DNA of 64,000 nucleotides from Neocallimastix lanati (nom. inval.) (GCA_016946835.1 JACVTC010000105.1:468501-532500), one strand, 5' to 3'; shown: positions 13,541-25,723, counted from the first letter of the stretch. Numbers and translations are program-made. The notes: generated by a model from the sequence alone, not told the origin.

Positions 13541-14450
13541 ATAATTTTTGAATATAAAAATTTTCCATTATTGAACATTATTTATTAAAAATTAATCTAA
13601 ACTAAAAGCTTCCTATTATAATAAGTTTAAATGAAAATTTTTATATAATATTTTAAATTGTTAAAAAAAATATTAAATATGCATATATATAAAGAAAATT
13701 AATTTAATTCAAAAAAGATTTATTCCTTAAATTGTGTTAATAAATTAATAATAAATAGAATTGATTCTATTAAATTTTTTTTTTTAATTTTAAAACAATT
13801 AATAATAAATTAATAATTTATTTATTTATTTACTAATAATAATATTATTTGTAGTACAATTAAAATATTTTTATTAATATTTTATGTAGTAATAAATTGA
13901 TAGTACAAACTAATAATAGTAATTGTAATAATAGTTTAACATAATACTGATAGTAAAGTAATGATAGTTACACATAATTCTGATAGTAAAGTAATGATGC
14001 TGATAGTAAATACTAATAATAATATTTATTGCAAATAATAATAATTATTTTAATTATTTATAAACTTTTAATAATACTAATAAATGCTAAAACAAAACAA
14101 AAAAAAATTATTTTAAATTAATAGTGGAAACTATAATTTTAATAAAAAACATACTTTAAACTATAGAAAACAATATAATATTATTATTATTATTTAAATA
14201 TTTTTTGTGTTAAGAATTTCTTGAATTATATTTATTATTATTGCTCTTAATTATTATCATTATTAATTATTATCATTATTATTCTTAATAATTATTACTA
14301 TTATTATAAAACATTATTAATAAATATTATAATTAATATTAATATAAATATTAAAATTAATAATACTATTAATAATAATAATAATATTATTATTATTAAA
14401 AAAGTCAATTTTTCTTATCAATTTTTATCAAATTTTTATTATCTATTCTT

Positions 14451-14483
<33 letters not shown>

Positions 14484-14956
14484 TAATGGAATATTTTAAT
14501 ACAATATTATAATAAATACTTCAGTTAAAATTTATTAATAAAAAAGTAAACAAGGAAAAAAAAAAATATTATCTATTACTATGACAAACTAAAAATAGTT
14601 CAAAAATTTAATATATTTCTATTGTTAATATTGATTCTAAATATATTTCTATTATTAATATTGATTATAAGTAGTATTAATGCTATTTATTATTAATTGT
14701 TTAAATTAAAAAAAAAAAATTTAATAGAATCAATTCTATTTATTATTAATTTATTAACACAATTTAAGGAATAAATCTTTTTTGAATTAAATTAATTTTC
14801 TTTATATTTATGCATATTTAATATTTTTTTTAACAATTTAAAATATTATATAAAAATTTTCATTTAAACTTATTATAATAGGAAGCTTTTAGTTTAGATT
14901 AATTTTTAATAAATAATGTTCAATAATGGAAATTTTTTATATTCATAAATTATTTT
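13541..14956. repeat. Long inverted repeat (foldback element candidate)
   Basis: The left arm (about 13541-13808) reappears as its reverse complement at about 14690-14956, nearly base for base over some 260 bases. Matching blocks include AATTGATTCTATTAAA, AGCTTCCTATTATAATAAG and CCATTATTGAACATTATT. The spacer of about 880 bases holds short direct repeats of the form CTGATAGTAAAGTAATGAT (three partial copies at 13945-14010) and AT simple sequence. No transposase frame is present. The arms do not resemble the CATTTCG foldback family elsewhere in the window. It could be a miniature foldback transposon or an old inverted duplication. Confidence 0.75.
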
Positions 14957-15271
14957 TATAATTTCATTTTTTTCAATTTTAAAATTTTTATATTCTAAAT
15001 ATTTTGTGTTATATTTATTAATAAAGTTTATCAATATTTCAATTTTTAATAAAAAAAAAAAAAAAAAAAAAAAAAAAAGAAAAATAGTAATACAAAATAA
15101 TAGAGTATTTTTATTTATTAATAAAAAATAAATGAAAGTAAATAGATAATGAAGTATTATAAAATAGTAAAAATATTAGTATAAATAGAATATATATAAT
15201 AATAATAAAATTAAAATAAATTATTAATAAAAACATAATAATATAGTTTAGTTATTAATATAAATAAAATG

Positions 15272-15302
<31 letters not shown>

Positions 15303-16059
15303 ATAGAAAATGGAACAAAAGAATTTAGGTTATAATAATACAATTTAATTTTTTCTAATGCTTCCTCTTAATAAATATAAAATAAATAGTGATATAATAC
15401 AGAAATATATAAATAAAACATACAAAAATCTTAATAAAAATAAAATAAATAATAAAGTACAAAAATATACATTAATGCATTAATAATAATAATAAAAAAA
15501 AATGAAATACTATAAAACAGTTTAGTATTAATAAATATATATGCAATAAATGATATAGTACTATAAAATACTAAAATATTTATCAATAAAAAAAAAAGTA
15601 AATAAATAATAAAGTACGTTATAATAACAAAATATTAATAAAAATAAATAAAATAAAAATAAAATAAAATAAAAATAATATAAAATAAAAATAATATAAA
15701 ATAAAAATAATATAAAATAAAAATAATATAAAATAAAAATAATATAAAATAAAAATAATATAAAATAAAAAAACAGAAAAAAATAAAAAAAAAAAAATAG
15801 TGAAATATTGTAAAATAGCAAAGTATTAATAAAAACTAAATAAAATTTTTTAAAAAAAAAAAAATAACTTGTTTATTTAGATTTCTTAAATTTCATATTT
15901 TAATTTTAATATTTTTTAGATTTCTTAAATTTCATATTTTAATTTTAATATTTTTTAGATTTCTTAAATTTCATATTTTTATTGTAATTTTTTTTATTTT
16001 TTTTTTTTAAATCTAACTCCAAAAAAATAAAGAAATAAAAGATAAGTATTTCCTTTAAT
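14957..16059. repeat. AT-rich DNA with minisatellites
   Basis: Holds a run of about 17-bp AAAATAATATAAAATA-type units (about 15655-15770) that creates a false hydrophobic frame on the minus strand, and three direct copies of a roughly 40-bp unit beginning TTAGATTTCTTAAATTTCA at about 15877-15985. A-tracts at 15051-15078 and 15273-15298. No gene seen. Confidence 0.6.
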
Positions 16060-16560
16060 GGCGATGTTCTCTAGACCTCAACATATGATGTAATTTTATT
16101 ATTTAAAAGAGTCATCTATCAAATACTCAGCATCTTCATCCAAATAGTTGAATTTTCTATACACTTTTAGTTCTTGTCACAACAATGGAAAATGAAAAGA
16201 ATCCAGGTTCTATTCTTTCCAGGTATACCTTATAACGATTCGTATTGAAAACATTCATAAACAGTTGTCTACTTTTTAATTATAATAGAGCACCAGTCGA
16301 GGGTAAAATAATACCTAATCCAGGTAAAACCCTTTGTATTAGAATTATTAATCACTAGGAAAAAAGTTCAATCTATTATTTCTAATCAAAAAATAGTATT
16401 AATGATATATTCATTGATTTCCTTTTTTAAGTATAGATCATTTACATATATCAATAATACTTTCATATAATAACAATATTGACATTCCTTCATTTTCTGC
16501 TGTTGCTAATAATGATACTAGTGGTGATTTGTATTCCATTTTGTATTCTTTGTAACGTCA
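16060..16560 (-). pseudogene. Coding-like relic, possibly an ankyrin-type fragment
   Basis: This island has the base composition of coding DNA. On the minus strand three open pieces follow each other. The first begins MEYKSPLVSLLATAENEG and continues MSILLLYESIIDICK before a stop. The second, after stops, contains RYKVYLERIEPGFFSFSI and VVTRTK. The third, in another frame, ends NYLDEDAEYLIDDSFK at a TAA (16099-16101). The first piece has the rhythm of an ankyrin repeat (SPL...A.ENEG..ILLLY), which is weak evidence. Stops and frame changes between the pieces point to a dead gene. A competing reading is a three-exon plus-strand gene (16185-16222, 16289-16323, 16437-16555) with acceptable splice sites and a 63-aa product; I rate it lower but cannot exclude it. 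Confidence 0.35.
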
Positions 16561-18119
16561 GTAAATTTAATACGTTGAATAATTATAAAAATATTAAAGT
16601 TTAATAACTTTAATATTTAATATATAAGAAATATTATAATATTGAAGTAGGTATTAAAATTTATTATAATTAAATTTATATTTATATCAATATCAATATT
16701 ATTATTAAACTAATTTTATATTTAAAAATTTTATTTATAAAGTATTCTCTATTAATTTATGTATTTATTTATGTATTTATTTATTTATTTATTTATTTAT
16801 TTATATTAAACACCACTATTTAATAAATTTTTATTTTTTATTTTTTAAAATAATCTTAATATTAATATAAAAATTAAAATTGAAAGTTTTATAATTTTTT
16901 AATTAAAAATTTTATGTATTAATTATATTAATTCTTTACTTCTATTTAAACATTACTAAAATAATTTCTTAAATAAATATCTAATAGATTTCCCCTAAAA
17001 ACTAAGTATTTAATATTATTAAACCATTAAAATTGGATGTATCTAAGATATCTCTTAAAAAAGATAGTTTATATATACCATTTATATGGCGAAAACATTT
17101 CTCTTGAAGGGTGATATTATACCATCTGAATTTGTGTAAATATCACTTAAATATTGGGTTGTACATGAATTTCAATTATAATCCACTTTGAAGATTAGCA
17201 TTAATATTTTTATATATATTCGTTTTGAAGCTTTAGCAACAATTATTAATTGCTAATTATATATCGGTGTATTTGATAAATCATAATCCTGTTGTATTAA
17301 AATTGGTTATATTTATACCTTCTAGTCATTTAAAATTTTTAGTAAATAATGTAAATTGGTTCATAATTAATTAAGATCCAGTTTTTCAGTAAAATTTTGT
17401 CTTGTTGGTTAATTTTTGCGAATTTTCTTTTTTCTTAATTAGATTATTTTTATTCATTTCCAAAATAAATATAATTGTTAAATAATCAGCACAAAAGAAT
17501 CAGTTAAATAACTTTCCTTTTACATTTTATGTTCTTTATTTTATATCTAAGATAAAGATATATCTTAGGATATATCTATATTATCTTATGGTAATAATTT
17601 TATACTCCTATTTTAATTAATAATTTAAATTTATTCTTGTAATATTTATAAATTATTATTGTTTACTCTAATATAAAATATTCTATAATATTTATTAATA
17701 TCTTGTTTATCAAGTATATATTTTAAAGTATTTATTACGTTTTATATATTTATAATTATTTATTTAACATATAATTTTATAAATTAATAAATTTTTTTTT
17801 ATTTTTTTTATATAGTTATTTATATCTTGTTTATCAAATATAAATATAAATATGTATTTCTTTTTATATCTTTTATTAATAGATATATAACTATTACTTA
17901 TTAATTATTATCTTTTATTCCTTTATAATTATAATTTCTACTTATTATGATTATACTTATTACTTATTTTAATTGTATTTCTTTATACGAACTAATTATT
18001 ATTATAATTATTACTTATTTTAATTGTATTTCTTTATACAAACTAATTATTACATTAACTAATTATTACATTAACTTATGTATATATAATAGTTTTCAAT
18101 AGTTAATGTAAATATATAA
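16561..18119. other. AT-rich DNA with an unrecognised GC-richer patch
   Basis: A TTTA tetranucleotide run lies at 16760-16803. From about 16980 to 17530 the composition is more mixed and frames on both strands are broken by frequent stops. It may be an old transposon or gene relic, but no domain could be recognised. The last 500 bases are plain AT sequence, with a duplicated TTACTTATTTTAATTGTATT stretch near 17950-18045. Confidence 0.45.
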
Positions 18120-18509
18120 TGATATAAAACAAATATGTGTAGTAACATATTTGTATATTTAATAATAATTATTAAATATTAAATTTATATCTTTTTGATA
18201 ATAATTATTTTATTTTATTTTATTTCAATATGTATTATTATAATTATAATAATTATAATAATTATAATACTTTAATTCATATAAAATTTATATAGTTCTA
18301 TATATTAGAATATGTAATTAATATATTACCTATTTCTTATAAATTAAATTATTTATATTAGAAATAGAGAACTCTCTTGTAAAATTTTAGGAATTAGAAC
18401 TACTATTTAATTGTACGAATATTATAATTTTATTAATAAAATTTACTGAACTACCATTATTTAAAACCCACTGCTTATAAATTATTGCACATAAAAGTCC
18501 CGTATATCA
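18120..18509 (+). repeat. 5' LTR, 390 bp
   Basis: Starts TGATATA and ends TATATCA. It matches 20646-21026 along its whole length, with one extra 9-bp AATTATAAT unit and a single C/T difference near 18400. The copy carrying transcription-start signals would be this one, but no promoter motif stands out in the AT background. Confidence 0.9.
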
Positions 18510-18514
18510 AAAAT

Positions 18515-18531
18515 TGGTGGAGATATCGGGG
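18515..18531 (+). promoter_or_regulatory. Primer-binding site candidate
   Basis: TGGTGGAGATATCGGGG lies 5 bases after the 5' LTR. It starts with TGG, the complement of a tRNA 3'-CCA end, and continues as a plausible complement of an acceptor stem and T-arm. The donor tRNA cannot be named from this window. Confidence 0.55.
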
Positions 18532-19133
18532 ATGTGCTGTGTAAAAAATAATTTATAAGTAGTGGTGTTTAGTAATTTTGTTAATTAATTATAAATCCGT
18601 ATATATTTACATAAATTCTCTTTAGTTAGGATTAATATATATATATGTTTAGGATATAGATTTTTAATTTTTTTTATTGGTTATTTATAGTTATTTCATC
18701 TTTGGTGAAGAGAAAATTATACAATATATGTTATTTCATTCATTTTAGTATAATTTAAATAAATTGTTTTAAAATAATTAAATATTCGGAAATCTAATAA
18801 AAATATATATATAAATAATTTATTAATATAGTGTTAGTGTTAAAAGTAAGGTAGTTTAAGTAGGATAATAATAATAATTAGAGAGTGAAATAGTAAAAAT
18901 ATTGTTATTTTAATTAGCATTTTAGTGAATAATTTAGATAAATTATATAATAGGAATATTTTTTTTAAATAAAATAAGAGTAGGAAGATATAAATAGTTT
19001 AAAAGTGTTAAAACTTAGGAATAAAATTACAATATATATAAGTATAATAAGATAAAAATATTGTGTATTTTAATAGTAGTATATTTAATAATATTAATTA
19101 ATAGTACATTTTAAAAATAGATATAGAAATAAA

Positions 19134-19649
19134 ATGGATATAAATCAAGATAACCTAACAGAAAAATTACAATTGTTAAAATTGTTAATTCAAAAAGGTA
19201 AATTTGAAACTGGAGTTAGTGATGGCGTGGATGAATTAGATGAGTTTGTAGATGGTGAATCAATGGGAATATTAGCTCTTGTTGATAATAAGGAAGCTAG
19301 GTGTATTTTAAAAGGATACGGTAAAAATAATTTGGTAAATCGTAGTTTTCTGGAAAAATATATTCTTAATCATTGTATTGATGACTCAAGTATTACTGGA
19401 ATAACTAAACTTACAATTTTAAATTTAACTATTGGTGGTGTTCAAAAAAATGTAATATTCAGAGTAGTTGAGAAAGAAAATCCATTTTATGATATTAGTT
19501 TGAATTTTAAAACACAAAGAGAATTAGGAATTATTATTGACCCAAGCGACAATTTAATTCTTTTGAAACAAGGAACTTCTGAATTTAGAGTGGTAGCTGA
19601 ACTTGAAAAATTATCTGTTTTAAATAAAAGAATCAATAAAAATGAAGAA

Positions 19650-19692
<43 letters not shown>

Positions 19693-20288
19693 TTTATAAT
19701 AATAATAACATTTATAATAATAATAACAATAATAGTAATAAAATTAATAATACTAAAAATGAAGGGGTTGATGACATAATAAACGCGAAACTAAATAAAT
19801 TAAACGCGTTAAAATTGGATAATTTCAGAGAAAATAATAAATTAGTAAATAATAGTAATAGCAAATGCAAAACAAACAATAATATTATAATTACTAGAGA
19901 AGAAAATAAAAATAATATTAAAGGTAGTGCAGATATTAAGAAAAATCAAAATAATAATATTGAGATTAATAGTATTGTAATAATAAATAATAAGGAAAAT
20001 ATTAATTCAAATGGTAAAAATAAAAATATTATTAATAATTCTGAAAATATAAGAAACAAAATAAATAGTCATACAATTGTAAAAGAAGAAATAAATATCA
20101 ATGAATCTGTTAAAGTTGATAGCATTATCAATAGAATTAATAAATCTCTAACTTCTGGTTTGGTTACGGAAATAAATATTATTGATAGTAACAATTCAAA
20201 AGTAGATAATATTCAAATTACTTCAAATGCTAATAAAAATGAACAATTTATAAAAAAAATTATTCAGTTAATAATATTACTAATATAA
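19134..20288 (+). CDS. Retrotransposon ORF with degenerate retropepsin-like domain, 384 aa
   Basis: Residues about 44-150 read like a retroviral-type aspartic protease domain: GILALVDNKEARC sits where ALVDTGA is expected, followed by a beta-rich LTILNLTIGGVQKNVIFRV stretch and PFYDISLNFKTQRELGIIID, which resembles the usual YDIILG...L motif. The catalytic DTG is replaced by D-N-K (residues 51-53), so protease activity is unlikely; a capsid-like or binding role is possible. From about residue 170 the protein is Asn/Lys/Ile-rich low complexity. The frame stops at 20288, but the next frame stays open to 20557 with similar composition (it includes MMPKPEIALKEIINY). An A8 run at 20252-20259 lies where the two frames would join, so the full product may have about 474 residues, through -1 slippage or an indel. 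No Gag zinc knuckle or reverse transcriptase is present. Confidence 0.75.
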
Positions 20289-20645
20289 AAGAAAGAAAAA
20301 TTAATAATAATAATTCACTGATTGATTTTAGTAATATTATAAATGTAGAAAGAGATAAGAAAATAAAAATTAATAAAATTAAAAAAATAATTAAAATTCC
20401 ATATATTTATATTCAAAATAATGATAAAAATAAAATAAATATTTATAAAATTATGATGCCCAAACCTGAAATCGCGTTAAAGGAGATTATTAATTATAGT
20501 AATAATCGCGTAGATACCAAACGGACAAATAGGAATTATAAATATAAAAGAAAATAAAATTTTAAAATTATTATTTATATTAATTAAACCTTATATTTTC
20601 TTTTATAAAAAAAATATATAGTTTAATTTTTAGCAAGGGCATTTC

Positions 20646-21026
20646 TGATATAAAACAAATATGTGTAGTAACATATTTGTATATTTAATAATAATTATTA
20701 AATATTAAATTTATATCTTTTTGATAATAATTATTTTATTTTATTTTATTTCAATATGTATTATTATAATTATAATAATTATAATACTTTAATTCATATA
20801 AAATTTATATAGTTCTATATATTAGAATATGTAATTAATATATTACCTATTTCTTATAAATTAAATTATTTATATTAGAAATAGAGAACTCTCTTGTAAA
20901 ATTTTAGGAATTAGAATTACTATTTAATTGTACGAATATTATAATTTTATTAATAAAATTTACTGAACTACCATTATTTAAAACCCACTGCTTATAAATT
21001 ATTGCACATAAAAGTCCCGTATATCA
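20646..21026 (+). repeat. 3' LTR, 381 bp
   Basis: Near-identical to the 5' LTR, lacking one 9-bp repeat unit. A short purine patch (AGCAAGGG, about 20632-20639) just upstream is the best but weak candidate for a polypurine tract. Confidence 0.9.
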
Positions 21027-22230
21027 ATAATAGAAACACGTGATAATATATTTCACATGTTTTAATTTATTTTTCATTTTTCATGTATAATCTTATAAAA
21101 ATAATACTAAAATTAATAAAAAAAAAAAAGGATTTAAAACCCCTAAAATCCAAATTTCAAAATATATTTTATATATTTGAATTTTCTCATTATTAAAATA
21201 TTAATGATAGAAGTTTAATAAGTATAGTTTGTTTGTTTGTTGATGGATAAGCGTCATATATTTGTGTATAATTCATTGTTATATTTATTAATTTATTATA
21301 CTTTTCTTCATATAAAGTTTACATTATGAATATATTAAATTGGTTATTATCTAAATCCATTTTAAGCTAGGTTTAGTAATACTATTAATATTAGAATATT
21401 GTAACGAAATCTTCATTTAGTAAAGTTAGAACCATGGTTTAATGGTTAATTATCTTTGCTATGACTGTTACTTCATGGAATCGACTCATACTTCAACCCA
21501 CTATGAAAAAAAATAATTATTTTATTAATTATTAATAATAACTTCTTTAATATTCTTTCGGTATATAATAACAGAAAGTAAAAGATTCCTTTGGTTTGTA
21601 TTTCAAAAATTCTTATTTTAGGAAATATTTTATTATTTTTTCTATAAGATTCATTTTTATCAATTTTAGTTTATTTCTTGAAACTTTACTAATATCTTTC
21701 TAAATATATTTTTTAATATTATTAATACAATTTAAAAACTTTCACCAATAAAAATATTTTTCTTCGTGCTTTTATTACACAACCTTTAAGTTGTTCGAAA
21801 TATTACTACATCAATTGATTAATATATCAAATTATTATTTTAAAATTTTAAATATTAATAAAACATATTTTAATAAAAACTATATTTTATTTTTTCTCTC
21901 TTTTTGTACTGACCTATCGTGTTACCCCTTCTCTTACAAATACATCCATTTCACATTATAGAAATTACCATTCTATTATATTTCCCTTGAATATTTGGGT
22001 TATTATATTTTAAATTATATTGTAATTGGATATCAGACATATAATCTCCTCCATTATTATTGTTAATATATATATGTGTTTGATATATATATATATATGT
22101 ATTAAAGTAACTGTACTTTAAATAATATGCTTTGTGGTTGAGCAAAAATTATTCTTTAATATATAAATGCTATAGTTCGTCACAGAGTATATACCTTTAT
22201 ATATATGTTAAGGCGTCACACAGAATGTAA
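21027..22230. other. AT-rich DNA between two retroelements
   Basis: Mixed AT sequence with moderate complexity. A tRNA-like patch is listed separately. Several short frames exist (for example around 21951-22145) but none has coding character. Confidence 0.45.
21428..21500 (+). pseudogene. Decayed tRNA or tRNA-derived SINE head
   Basis: TGGTTTAATGG at 21435-21445 resembles polymerase III box A and GGAATCGACTC at 21477-21487 resembles box B (GGTTCGANTCC), with 31 bases between them, a normal tRNA spacing. Acceptor and anticodon stems do not pair well, so a functional tRNA is unlikely. Confidence 0.35.
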
Positions 22231-23050
22231 TGTACACACATACAATATTTACAACAATATTTACAATATTATATATTTATTTATTTATTAATTATTATTT
22301 TATATTTTATTATAAAAAATAACTCAATTATATAATATCATGCATTATCTACCATAATTTTAATTTTTATTTCTTTATTAAGTATTTCTTTAAATAAGTT
22401 TTTAAATCAAATGCCTTGTGCCTTGTTTGGTACATCCAATCAAACTTACAAATTCAGGCTTCTGCAGTGGATAAAGTTATGCTTTTTTGTTATTGGGATT
22501 TCCAATTGAATTATCACTAATTAAGAAAATAAAACCGCGAGTAGATCTTCTTGTTTTTTCATCACCTGCAAAATATGAAATCGGAATATCCAATGAATAT
22601 GCTTCTTTTATAATAATATAATGATTTGTTAATTGTTCCTTTTAAATATTGTAACATGTGCATCAATGATATATAATCCATTTAGGTTGGATTTTCACAA
22701 TTTCTTGAATTTTGGTTTACTACGAAAGATAAGTGAGGTCTGGGCTTTACTGCTATATAAAGAAGCACACCAAGTCAATATTTATATTCCTTAACACTAA
22801 TCAAATTTGAATTTTCTCTTTCAAAATCTTTTACATTTCTGTAAGGCGTTTTGAAATTCTTTGTTTTAATCATCTTATTTTTTTTTCTGGTGATCATGTT
22901 GATGTAATCAATTTTATTTACTTTGTATCCAACATTTTCTGGAAAAAATCATCAAGAAAAGCGACAAAGTAGTTGAAATCGTTAAAAGAATTAACCATTT
23001 TTCCTTCAACATTGGTGTAAACTAATTCCATTAGTTTTCCAGATTAATTA

Positions 23051-23097
<47 letters not shown>

Positions 23098-24270
23098 GCT
23101 TCTTCTTTAATTTACTTATTTTACATTGATGACAATTTTTGGAGTTGAGATTTTTTAAATGTTCAATAATGAAATTTTGAATGTTCTTATTGTCATAATG
23201 ACCTATACGAGCATGCCATAAAACAACATCAATATGTAGAAAATGAATTTTTGATATAATATTATTTATGGATATGATGTTATAGGAAAAAAGGTTTTCA
23301 TCATCTGCGTAGATATTAGCAATATTTTTATTGTTTTTGATAATTTATAGTCTGTCTCCATTGTTAATGAATTCCATAATTATAGCAAAACCATTTTTGA
23401 GAATAGAATGTGTTGAAATTAAATTGGTTTTAATATTTTACGCGTAATAAACGTCAGATAAAATAAATTTATTATTTTTAAATTTTCCATTAAAAGTTCC
23501 TATATGTTTTATTTCATATAATTTTCCATTAGGGTAAATAATATTTTTATTGTTAACGATGAATTGTCAGAAATATCGTCATCATTATCGTTATTTTTAT
23601 AATTATTTTTTTTTTTTTTATTTAAAGAATTAAATTTACAAAAATCAGTAGAATGACCTTAAACTTTACAGATATGATAATAATATTCTTTATTAGAATT
23701 AATATTATTATGACATTTTCCTATGTTCATATTTTTAATATTTGAATCAATAGATCTATTATTTGAATAAATTAATATATTTGCTTTTTTGAAAAAGTCA
23801 TGTCTTTTACATAATTAATTAAATTATTAAATTTATTAAAGCCGTATATAGGAGATTAGGAGATAAATTAATAATAATTTTATCTAGTTCAATAGATGAA
23901 TATAAATGTTTTGTTTCATCATCCATTGATTTTTTATTTAAATTTTCATATTTGGTTTGATATTGTTCAAAAAAATAATTTAATCCATTGATATAATCAT
24001 TATTATTACTTCTTAAATTTTTGATTTTCTTTTTTTGTTCTAAGATATTAAAAAAATACTTGTCCAGATTGATAGTAGCGCCTTTTCAATCTTTACATCA
24101 TTTGGTAGATAAATATATAATATAATGAATATTGCGTGGTGTACATACACACAATATTCATAATATTATATATATATTTATTTATTATTATTTTATATTT
24201 TATAAATAATATGGACTCAATTATTAATTATTTAATATTATACATTAATTCAATATTTAATCTATTACAT
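22231..24270 (-). mobile_element. Decayed Ty1/copia retrotransposon
   Basis: Read on the minus strand, the order is that of a copia element. A Gag-like segment (about 23760-24110, containing YINGLNYFFEQYQTKYENL) is followed by a damaged zinc knuckle (GHSTDFCK near 23650) and a protease-to-integrase linker (KFILSDVYYA, NIKTNLISTHSILKNGF). Then come the integrase HHCC region (LWHARIGHYD ... CHQCK near 23110-23220), the integrase core start (ELVYTNVEGK near 23020) and an RNase H/C-terminal part (LGVLLYIAVKPRPHLSFVVN, MLQYLKGT, LSTAEA; 22400-22780). Most of the integrase core and reverse transcriptase are deleted between about 22790 and 22920. Frequent stops and frameshifts show it is dead. LTR-like flanks starting TGTACA lie at 22231 and 24140. 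Opposite strand and different lineage from the element at 18120-21026. Confidence 0.85.
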
Positions 24271-24857
24271 ACATTATATCATTAATACATTTTATAATAT
24301 CTTAATGTACATTTCTTAACAATATAAATAAAGTACATTATTAAATACTCTAGAATTACATTTGTTAAAATATCGAACTATAATTTCAATTAAGAGTCTT
24401 TGGTATGAAGATATATAATTTATTTTTATATATGCTTAAACGTGTTTTTTCTTATTATATTAATGTCTTTATATATATGGAGTTTTATTTTAGTTGAGAT
24501 AATTCTTATATACTAAATATTTCATATTTTTTACTCGTTTCTTCAATTTTGTAATCTTAATCATTTCAAATGTTCAATTAGTTAAATGAGTCTTTCTTAA
24601 ATTGACCATAAGGAGAAACTTTTATCATAATTTAAAATTCCAATTTGTTTTTCTTTGATATAATATTGAGTCCTACAAGTATTCCTTTTTTTTGTTAAGA
24701 ATCTTTTTATGAGTCAGGAATATTTAGAGTTTATAATTATGCCAATTTTAATAATATATTTTATGTTAAAAGAGTTACTAGTACTTAATTATCCCAAATT
24801 AAATGTTTTAATACATTTGAAGTTTGTTTTTCATATATCTCATATATTCTAACAATT

Positions 24858-24921
<64 letters not shown>

Positions 24922-25136
24922 TTATTCATTATTTTTTAATAAGATTATTATTATTTATAATTTTGTTATAATATGAATAAATTTTAATGTATATATTTAA
25001 GTTTAATATATTCTTTATCATGTATAATTAGCATTATTTATATTAATAACATTCTTTTATGTAAATAAATTATTTCTTATTTTTATACATTAATTAATGT
25101 AAATAATGAATTCATATGATTAAAACTTATCTATAT
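24271..25136. other. AT-rich DNA with TTTA microsatellite
   Basis: A (TTTA)n run spans about 24852-24922. The remainder is moderately complex AT DNA with no open frame of interest. Confidence 0.5.
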
Positions 25137-25145
25137 ATTTTACTC

Positions 25146-25425
25146 TAGTGTGAGGCATTTCGAAAAGTTTCATTTCGCAAAATTTTATAAAAGTTAATAA
25201 ATAAATAAATTAATAATAAAATAAATAAATAATTTATATATTATAAATAAATAAAAATAAATAAATAAAACTATAATAAATAAATAAATTTAAAAATAAA
25301 TTTTTTAAACAAATATATATATATATAATAATAATATTAAATATACATTAGACTTTAGTATTAAAAAATAAAATATTTTATCACACGTTTTAAACGTTTT
25401 ATAATTTTTCAATATATAATTGATA

Positions 25426-25459
<34 letters not shown>

Positions 25460-25723
25460 TAATGATTTAAAAGATATAAAGAATAATAATTAAAGATATA
25501 ATTATTTTAATTGAAAAATAATATTTGAATAATTAATTAATAGTTATATAAAAACCCTTTTTAAATTATTTCATTTTTTTAATATTTAATATTTAAAAGT
25601 TTTATTTTTCAAATAATAAATAATTAATATATTATTATATTTTTATTACTTATTTATTTTATTATTTATTTATCTATTTGTTAAAATTTTGCGAAATGCG
25701 ACTTTTTGAAATGAACTTCCCAC
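25146..25723. mobile_element. Foldback/MITE-like element, CATTTCG family, copy A
   Basis: The left end (TAGTGTGAGGCATTTCG, then GTTTCATTTCGCAAAATTTT) is mirrored at the right end (AAAATTTTGCGAAATGCGAC ... GAACTTCCCAC), and the AATAAATAAATTAATAA stretch inside the left end is mirrored by a TTTATTTTATTATTTATTTA stretch, giving long imperfect terminal inverted repeats. It is flanked by ATTTTACTC at 25137-25145 and 25724-25732, a perfect 9-bp direct repeat that fits a target-site duplication. The interior is AT-rich with no transposase. Parts of the interior (for example the AAAATATTTTATCA block) recur in copies B and C at 43-46 kb. A 9-bp duplication with long inverted ends is typical of Mutator-like elements, but this assignment is inference. 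Confidence 0.75.

Larger units (their letters stand above)
18120..21026 (+). mobile_element. Compact non-autonomous LTR retrotransposon
   Basis: Two direct LTRs (18120-18509 and 20646-21026) begin TGATATA and end TATATCA, a perfect 7-bp inverted terminus with canonical TG/CA ends. They differ by one substitution and one 9-bp unit of a short tandem repeat, so the insertion is recent. ATAA flanks both ends and may be a 4-bp target duplication, with the caution that the locus is AT-rich. The internal region (2.1 kb) holds a primer-binding-site candidate and one long ORF but no reverse transcriptase, RNase H or integrase. The element must therefore depend on a partner for mobility. The ORF shows protease-fold remnants of Ty3/gypsy or a related lineage. 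Confidence 0.88.

Noticed and set aside
15561-15821. Hydrophobic minus-strand frame
   Set aside because: Product of the AAAATAATATAAAATA minisatellite and A-tracts.
24852-24922. CRISPR-like or regularly spaced array
   Set aside because: Simple TTTA microsatellite without spacers; no CRISPR array anywhere.
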